Source of the DNA: Paenibacillus sp. D2_2
GTDB lineage: Bacteria; Bacillota; Bacilli; Paenibacillales; Paenibacillaceae
Assembly (NCBI RefSeq): GCF_031199965.1
Contig: NZ_CP133605.1
Coordinates: forward strand, 1,830,501 to 1,894,500
Length of the DNA stretch: 64,000 nucleotides
Direction of reading: 5' to 3'
Part shown: one piece after another, positions 57,808 to 64,000 of the stretch
Layout of the letters: each line of letters starts with the position of its first letter
Position numbering within the stretch: position 1 is the stretch's first letter
Translations under genes and position numbers: made by a program
The notes under the pieces: generated by a model
The model's database searches: none
What the model was told of the DNA's origin: nothing
What the model saw: the letters and a program-made list of their open reading frames with translations, nothing else

Positions 57808-59343
57808 TTATTGTGCTTGAACGAATTCAGCCGATTTGATACCTGCTTGACGGCCGAAAATAATGATCTCGGCTACAGAGTTGCCGCCGATTCGGTTCTC
57901 GCCATGAAGGCCGCCAACCACTTCACCTGCTGCGAACAGACCTGGGATAGGTTGACCGTCTTTATTAACAACTTCTGTGTTGGTGTTGATCTTTATACCA
58001 CCCATGGTGTAGTGAATCCCAGGGCCGATTTTGATCGCATAGAAAGGACCCTTGGACAAGTCGTTATCCATACCGGTTGTTCTGTCAAATTCAGCATCCT
58101 TTTTGTTCTTCACTGCGTCGTTCCATGTATCGAGTGTAGTTTTCAATTGATCTGCGGGTACGCCCATTTCTTTAGCCAGAGCTTCAATCGAATCGCCACT
58201 AATGACGAAGCCCATCTTTTCATATTGATCAATCGCCTTGGCACGAGATTTCACGCCGGAGTCGAATACAAGATAAGCCGATTTATCAGCTAGTTTGTTA
58301 ATGGCTGCTGTTACTTTATCGCGAGTATCCAGTTCATTAACAAAGCGCTTGCCTTCGTTCGAGACGAGGATCGAGCCTTCACCACGCACTACTTCCCCGA
58401 TCAGATACGATTTATCTTGCTGTACAGTTGGGTGAACCTGGATTTGATCCATATCCACCGTTATGCCGCCTAGCTTTTCAATCATTTGAATACCATCGCC
58501 AGTGCTACCTTCTTGGTTCGTAGTGACCAGGCCTTTCAAGTCGGGACGAACTTTGGAGATCATATCCATATTGGAGCCGTAGCCACCGGTCGTTACAACG
58601 ACAGCGTCTGCAGTAATTGCCTTCTCATCTTTTTCGTCAAAGAGAACTTTAACGCCATTTACTTTGCCGTCTTTTTCAGTAATTTCCTTCACGTTAGCAT
58701 TAACGAAAAGCGGAATTTCTTGTTCTTGAACATTCTTCAGCAATCCGTTGGCAACATATTGACCAACTGCTGATCCATCTTCAGGACGGTGTGTGCGTTT
58801 CTCACCCATGCCGCCAGTAATCGTAATATTATTCAATCGAATTCCGATGGAATCGAGCCAATCGATTGCACTGGCTGAATTGTCCACGAAGAACCGAAGC
58901 AATTCTTTGTCGTTGGTACCATGACCGCCTTTTAAAGTTTCCTCATAAAACAAATCGTTGCTGTCCTTGATGCCTTGTTCCTTCTGGAACTTGGTCTCGG
59001 AAGCGTTCATTCCCGAAGACGCCTTAAGCGTATTCCCGCCGGCAACCGGCATTTTCTCGAAAATAACAGGGTTCAAGCCTTTGCTCTTGGCTTCAAGTGC
59101 GGCAGACATGCCTGCGCCGCCCGCACCGACAATGATGATATCATATTTGTCCTGGAGTTGATCCAGTGGTGTGTAAGTCATTTTCGATGCTCCTGAGACA
59201 GCTTCATTACCTGCGGCCTCTTCTTTTTTCGTGTCGTTCTGTGGTTGGTTGTTTTTCTTGTTCTCATTCCCGCTTCCACAGCCCGCGATGACGAGCACGA
59301 AAGAAAGCATGAGAATTAGCATTGCTGCAGCTTTTTTCTGCAT
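57808..59343 (-). CDS. Lipid-anchored extracellular flavoprotein, fumarate reductase type
   Basis: A 511-residue FAD enzyme. A type II signal peptide (lipobox VIAGC, Cys-22) and a Lys/Asn-rich linker precede the FAD-binding GAGGAGMSAALEAKSKG, the GGNTLKASSGMN segment, the capping domain and the active region RFVNELDTRDKVTAAI, whose arginine corresponds to the proton-donating Arg of flavocytochrome c fumarate reductase. The C-terminal FAD segment is HGENRIGGNSVAE. It lacks the heme and FMN domains that usually feed electrons. The likely role is reduction of an extracellular acceptor (fumarate, urocanate or another enoate) in anaerobic respiration. The promoter carries an Fnr-type box. Confidence 0.85.
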   Translation of the reverse strand: MQKKAAAMLILMLSFVLVIAGCGSGNENKKNNQPQNDTKKEEAAGNEAVSGASKMTYTPLDQLQDKYDIIIVGAGGAGMSAALEAKSKGLNPVIFEKMPVAGGNTLKASSGMNASETKFQKEQGIKDSNDLFYEETLKGGHGTNDKELLRFFVDNSASAIDWLDSIGIRLNNITITGGMGEKRTHRPEDGSAVGQYVANGLLKNVQEQEIPLFVNANVKEITEKDGKVNGVKVLFDEKDEKAITADAVVVTTGGYGSNMDMISKVRPDLKGLVTTNQEGSTGDGIQMIEKLGGITVDMDQIQVHPTVQQDKSYLIGEVVRGEGSILVSNEGKRFVNELDTRDKVTAAINKLADKSAYLVFDSGVKSRAKAIDQYEKMGFVISGDSIEALAKEMGVPADQLKTTLDTWNDAVKNKKDAEFDRTTGMDNDLSKGPFYAIKIGPGIHYTMGGIKINTNTEVVNKDGQPIPGLFAAGEVVGGLHGENRIGGNSVAEIIIFGRQAGIKSAEFVQAQ

Positions 59344-59505
59344 GGTTTTAACCCCTCCATTTTTCTATTTATAGTTGAACTTAAAGATGCTCATGAAAAG
59401 GAGAGTGTAACTTGAAGTGAGAAGCGGAAGATAGTTCTTCCCAGCATCACTCCATTTCGGTTATCCCCTCCTTAATTGGTATTTGGCTTCTTTAAGATCA
59501 ACCTT

Positions 59506-59511
59506 ATTGTA
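59506..59511 (-). promoter_or_regulatory. Predicted -10 element of the flavoprotein promoter
   Basis: TACAAT on the minus strand predicts a start of transcription near 59499, giving a leader of about 155 bases. Confidence 0.5.
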
Positions 59512-59531
59512 AAATAGGATGGAGTCGGAGA

Positions 59532-59549
59532 TAGTGATTTTATTCACAA
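59532..59549 (-). promoter_or_regulatory. Fnr-like activator box at -41.5 of the flavoprotein gene
   Basis: TTGTGAATAAAATCACTA on the minus strand contains TGTGA-N6-TCACT, the Bacillus Fnr pattern. Its centre (59540.5) is 41.5 bases from the predicted start, the same geometry as at doxX. Confidence 0.6.
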
Positions 59550-59759
59550 TCGTAGACATACAATATATGACAAACCGTTTGGAGGTTAGTTCATCTCTTG
59601 TTATGATAATAGTTGTTATTGATGGTCCCGTCTTATTTAAGCGGGTTTGGAGATGCTATAACGTAGGAGAAATTCACCCGGCAGAGGGATAAGTTCTCTG
59701 TGTTGAGTATAAATGATTAGTGTGCTAATTGAACTAATTAATGAAGGAAGGTGCTGCGC

Positions 59760-61491
59760 TTGAATGCGGCTGGAGCATGTATTGTACAGAGGGATGGTAC
59801 GGTATTGCTGGAGAAGAATCACCCAGGCTTTGAAGAAGCGCGGGCACAATTGATACAGATTGCTGAGCTGGTGAAGAGCCCGGCAAATTACCATACATAC
59901 CGCATTACTCCATTATCGCTGTGGAATGCAGCTGCTGGGGAAGTCTGCGGCAGAGATTGTGGATTCTCTGGAGTCGATATCGCGGTGGGCGCTCCCTCCA
60001 GCCGTTATCTCAGATATTCAGGTGACGGTGTCGAGGTATGGAAGATTAAAGTTGCTCCCTGCCGAAGACGAGGAAGGGATGCTATGGCTGGGAGGTGAGG
60101 ATGCCGACATCATGCGTCAGTTGGAACTTGAACCCAGCTTGTCGTCCTTCGGATTAGTTCACATCGATAATCTGCGAATGAGGCTTTCGGCTACCTATCG
60201 CGGCAGTATTAAGCAGGAATTAGCTCGTTTAGGGTACCCTGTACTTGATAGGGTCGGGTATCACGAAGGCCAATCGCTTTATTTTACCTTGCGAAATGTT
60301 TCCTCGAATGGGACGGAGTTCAGGCTAAGGCCGTATCAGGAGCAAAGTGTCGCCGCGTTTGCCAGGGATCAGGAGCAGGGCTCCGGAGGTAATGGCGTGC
60401 TTGTGCTACCTTGCGGGGCGGGCAAGACGGTAATTGGTCTTGCCTCTATGGAACGTTTTCAATGCGAGACCTTGATTCTAACCTCAAGTGTAACTTCGGT
60501 ACGGCAATGGATCGCTGAGCTGTTGGACAAGACGACGCTCACATCGGATATGATCGGTGAATATTCCGGAGAGAAGAAGCAGGTTAGAGCAGTTACTGTG
60601 TCTACCTATCAAATATTAACGCATCGCAGTAAGAAGGAAGACGGTTTCAAGCATATGGGACTGTTCAATGAACGGGATTGGGGCCTGATTATCTATGATG
60701 AGGTACATCTGCTGCCTGCGCCGGTATTCCGTGCCACAGCGGATATTCAGGCTACCCGGCGTCTGGGGTTGACGGCAACCTTAGTGCGTGAGGATGGTCA
60801 AGAGCGCGATGTGTTCTCCTTGATCGGACCAAAACGCTATGAGGTACCATGGAAGGAAATGGAGGAGCGCGGATACATCGCTACAGTACTATGTCGGGAG
60901 ATCAGGGCAGCGATGCCGTCAGCTCTTCAGGAACGCTATAATCTTGCCGGAGCACGGGACAAGTTCAGAATCGCAGCGGAGAATCCACATAAGATTGCAG
61001 TGTTAAAGGGATTGTTAAAGCGTCATGCCGGGCGGCAAATTTTAATCATCGGCCAATATTTGCAGCAGCTGCGCCAGGTTGCAGATGAACTGGGTATCCC
61101 TTTGATAACCGGAAGGATGCCGCAGGATGAACGTGAGCAGCATTTTCAAGCTTTCCGCAGCAAGCAGATCCCTGTACTGGTTGTATCGAAGGTAGCCAAT
61201 TTTGCGATCGATCTACCGGATGCTGCAGTGGCAATTCAAATCTCAGGTAGCTTCGGTTCCAGACAGGAGGAAGCGCAGCGGCTCGGCAGAATTCTGCGTC
61301 CGAAGGAGGACGGGGAGATTGCGTATTTCTATACTCTCGTCTCGGAAGGAACTCGTGAACAGGAATTTGCCGTGCGCAGACAGTTATTTTTAATTGAACA
61401 GGGATATGAATATGAGATCATGTTGGAACAGGCGGACAGTCATATCAACTGGATAGGTTCCGAACGCATTGAGGGGGTATCGGAAGCATGA
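59760..61491 (+). CDS. XPB-like DNA repair helicase (one frameshift)
   Basis: About 577 residues, superfamily 2. An N-terminal damage-recognition-like region (to about 190) is followed by the helicase core: RLRPYQEQSVAAF (Q-like motif), LPCGAGKTVIGL (motif I), IYDEVHLLPAP (DEVH box), GLTATLVREDG (motif III with an RED-like element), and SGSFGSRQEEAQRLGRILRP (motif VI). This is the XPB/Ssl2 pattern found in some bacteria. One extra G in a GGGG run near 59940 shifts LWNAAAGKSAAE. Start TTG at 59760 or GTG at 59751. Its TGA overlaps the ATG of the next gene. Confidence 0.87.
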
Positions 61492-63313
61492 TGGAGGCGA
61501 TGATTCGTAAATTTGCTGGTTCTCCGTTCACATTGAGCAAATTGAATACGGCAGCTGCGGACAGACTAAGCGGTGCTGAGCTACGCGCGGCAATGCCTGA
61601 TTTGCTTCATAAAGGGCAAGTCGCAGCCGTCAAGAAGTCTTGGGGGATAGGTTGTATTACATTCCAGGGGATGTGCTCTATGAGTACTGGATCAACTGGC
61701 CTCACATCGGGCTTGATTGCTTACCACCCGCTGGCGTCACTTTACGACAGGCTGCTAAGCAAGGGCTTGTGGTTGATTTATTTCGTGGATTAACCTGGAT
61801 TGCTCATCACGGGCTACCGCTCACAGCGAAAGGGACGATTCACCAGAAATCACTCCATAAATGGCTAGAGCAAGTCGAGCTTACAGAGCAGGATGTAGTG
61901 GGTCTTAATTTACGCTACCCGCATCAGGAGGTCTATCCGGCCCATGCTGCCGTCATGCTCGATATGCTGCTTGCGCTAGGGGTAATTCGTAAGGAACGAG
62001 GCTCTTGGAGCTTGAATGCTCATGAGCTGTCTCAATGGTTAAGTAGGCCAGTACAACAGATGAATGATCTGCTGTTTCGTGAGGTAATGCTTCGCTATGT
62101 ACCTGATGATGTCGCTCTGACGCATTTTACCTTCAGGCTGATCGCAGCCGATCTGGTAGAAGGACAGTGGTACTCCTTACATGAGGTCCACGCTTCTCTG
62201 ACGAAGCAAAGAATGCTCCATGAAGAGCTACCACAGGATAAGCTATTATGGATGAGAAGCTGGCTGGAGGCTCTATGCGGACTGGGTTGGTTGGATCTTG
62301 GCGAGACCCAGGAAGGAGAGCTTGTATTTCGTTGGAGTATGAAGCCTTTATTTACCGAGCAGGATGCCATGTCCCTTCTTATAGCAGAGGAGTGCTTCTA
62401 TATTCAGCCGGATTTTGAAATTATCGTACCGCCGGAGGTTTCCTACCGGGTACGCTGGGAGCTTGAGCTATATTGCGAGAACGTAACGATGGATGTCATG
62501 TCCATTTATCGACTTAGTCGGACCAGTATAGCTGCCGCCACGCAGCAGGGGAGAACAGTAGAGGAAGCTATTGATTTCCTGCAAAATGGTTCGGCTGGCA
62601 TTCCAGATAATGTCCTGCTGTCCCTGAAGCAATGGGCCAAGGAGATGGGCCGGACTTCTCTTGCTGAGGTCCAACTGCTTCGCTGCAAGGATGAAGAGGC
62701 GGCTAGCAGGATTGCCGCTCATCCTGAACTGGGGGGCATGCTGGAGCAGATTGGACCACTCGTCTTCATCGTTGATCAGGATCGTCTGAACAAGGTGGAG
62801 AAAGTTCTGGAGGAACTGAGTCTATCACCGCCCAGACCGGGCTTGGGACAATCATTGGAGTTGAAATATATTCAGCTGGAGACCGATGCGGAGATTGTGG
62901 AACAAGAAGCTACTCATAATCGAGATATAACTGATCAACAAGCCTGGATATACAACGGGCGCGATTATCAGTTTTATGAGCGAGATATATCGATTCCTAA
63001 GGGTGATCAACTGTTCCCTGGAATGCAGGACATTCCTGGAGTATGGTTGAGAGAATTAAGGAAATACCATCCTTCTACAGCACGTAAGATCGCCCAGCAG
63101 GCCTTAGAGTGGAAGGCAAAAATGATATTGAAAATGGACGAGCAGTTGGCGGAATTTATTCCCGAGCGGATGGAGGGTGAAGAAAGTTGGCATATTCATG
63201 GTCTGCTCATGAATTTAGGCATGGATGGGAAGGATACGGGACAGGCACTACGCCAAGCTTCTCTTACGCCGGAGCAGTGGGATGAGATGCGAATTCTTCT
63301 GCCAGAATTATAA
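61488..63313 (+). CDS. XPB-associated helicase-accessory protein (one frameshift)
   Basis: About 608 residues with an XPB/Ssl2-like accessory domain but no helicase motifs. The N-terminal region resembles winged-helix repeats; YIQPDFEIIVPPE and YRLSRTSIAAATQQGRTVEEAI in the middle are typical of the helicase-associated domain, followed by LLRCKDEEAASRIAAHPELG. Near 61645 one G of a G-run appears lost (KKSWGDRLYYIPGDV). The start overlaps the helicase stop by four bases (ATGA), so the two are translationally coupled and probably act together. Confidence 0.8.
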
Positions 63314-63403
63314 GTACGAGTTTAAAAAGTCAGATTTTCAGCACCGTGTTAGATATAGAATTTATTAAGTTTTCAGCGGGGGACTTTTTAACAACCTCTA
63401 TAA
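63311..63403 (+). repeat. Foldback repeat, copy K (short derivative)
   Basis: GTACGAGTTTAAAAAGTC, the TTTTCAGCACCG element and GGGGACTTTTTAACAACCTCT remain; the centre is lost. It begins on the stop codon of the helicase-accessory gene. Confidence 0.7.
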
Positions 63404-63533
63404 GACCTCTTTTCGCTCAGGTAGAGAGTATGATATGATTACTTCGTCGACTGTAGTCAATGAAGTAAGTCGCAAACGGCGGATGGAATGACTTGTCGTC
63501 GCAAATAATTGCATAGAATCGAGTTGATCATTC

Positions 63534-63995
63534 ATGAGCGTAACAGAGCGAGTTACGGTTGATATGGCCGAAGTACTGACATACGCCTATGAATTGGGTG
63601 ATATGATAAATAATTCTACTGCTGTCTCTGATTATTTATTTTGGAAGCAGCGTGTGGAGGAAAGTGCGGAAATTCAGAATCTAATCCGGAAATTGGACGC
63701 ACAAAAAGAACTGTTCGAGGAGACTCAGCGGTTCGGACATTTCCACCCCAACTATCACGAAGCAAAGGATCGGGTCACGGCGGTGGAGCTTGAACTGGAA
63801 CAGTTCGAGGCAGTAAGTAAATTCAAGGCGGCCGAAGCGGAGCTGGATGGTATCCTGCATCAAATGTCTGAGATCATTGCCTATTCGGTCTCCGATACGA
63901 TTAAGGTACCCAGCAATGATCCGAATCCCTCATCTGGATGTGGTTGCGGAGCGGCGGGTCATGCAGCTGCGGATAACGAACTGTACAAGCAATGA
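63534..63995 (+). CDS. ylbF: YlbF family protein (RNase Y/Y-complex type)
   Basis: 153 residues: a helical Com_YlbF domain (DMAEVLTYAYELGDMINNS, YLFWKQRVEESAEIQNLIRK, FKAAEAELDGILHQMSEIIA) and a C-terminal Gly/Cys segment SGCGCG. In B. subtilis YlbF with YmcA and YaaT forms an Fe-S-containing complex that guides RNase Y in mRNA maturation, sporulation and competence. The ribosome site is weak. The stop codon lies five bases before the window end. Confidence 0.88.
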   Translation: MSVTERVTVDMAEVLTYAYELGDMINNSTAVSDYLFWKQRVEESAEIQNLIRKLDAQKELFEETQRFGHFHPNYHEAKDRVTAVELELEQFEAVSKFKAAEAELDGILHQMSEIIAYSVSDTIKVPSNDPNPSSGCGCGAAGHAAADNELYKQ

Positions 63996-64000
63996 CTGAA

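Larger units (their letters stand above)
59344..59750. other. Divergent promoter region between the flavoprotein and helicase genes
   Basis: Apart from the Fnr-type promoter I see no RNA or gene. It ends in the AAGGAAG ribosome site of the helicase gene. Confidence 0.5.

Overview
The window looks like chromosome from a Paenibacillus-type member of the Bacillota. Evidence: a bacillithiol-pathway deacetylase (BshB2) and the bacilliredoxin YtxJ; CcpA beside an AcsA/AcuA/AcuC acetate switch; the Bacillus-type order ytxJ-ccpA-acuC-acuA-acsA-rpsD-dgcP; YlaN, YktB, YugN-like, YlbF and a SpeA-type decarboxylase; strong GGAGG ribosome sites; and a giant SLH-anchored glycosidase of the kind Paenibacillus carries on its S-layer.

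Layout. 1-6.1 kb: a truncated trhO, bshB2, doxX behind an Fnr-type promoter, a NodB-type deacetylase, a cysteine hydrolase, an AlkA-like glycosylase and an ABC-F ATPase. 6.2-16.9 kb is accessory: a decayed insertion sequence whose transposase is split by an antisense, internally deleted group II intron; a 1831-residue GH85 endo-beta-N-acetylglucosaminidase with Ig-like and SLH domains; about 1.4 kb of AT-rich debris; and a tRNA-Val(GAC) at the right edge. 17-30 kb: small proteins, a GNAT enzyme, an MBL hydrolase, speA, an MFS exporter, yktB, gnd, orphan aroK plus an unusual aroA, and a CoA-binding protein. 30-47 kb: PTS enzyme I, ytxJ, ccpA, mtnN, acuC, acuA, acsA, a class A PBP, rpsD with a structured leader, and a GAF-GGDEF cyclase. 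47-64 kb: an M29 aminopeptidase, an HPr-like protein lacking the His-15 region, ylaN, a Ca/H antiporter, an Asp23 protein, yugN-ftsW, an M20 hydrolase, YhhN, an ArsR regulator with a SulP permease, a secreted fumarate-reductase-like flavoprotein behind a second Fnr-type promoter, an XPB-like helicase pair and ylbF.

Two window-wide signals stand out. First, a foldback repeat of about 170-250 bp, with shortened derivatives, occurs at least twelve times between genes, often starting within a few bases of a stop codon. Its arms end in GTTCAAAAAGTCC and its internal hairpins vary compensatorily and gain or lose whole stem-loops. I do not recognise it as a named family and consider it the best candidate for something undescribed. 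Second, about 17 single-base frameshifts break 12 otherwise intact genes, mostly by loss of one base in a short G/C run. That looks like sequencing error rather than gene decay, so these genes are annotated as one CDS each.

Functional links: carbon control (CcpA, enzyme I, HPr-like protein, candidate cre site at acsA/acuA), acetyl-CoA synthetase acetylation control (AcuA/AcuC), bacillithiol redox (BshB2, YtxJ), and an apparent anaerobic regulon (doxX and the secreted flavoprotein share an Fnr box centred at -41.5).
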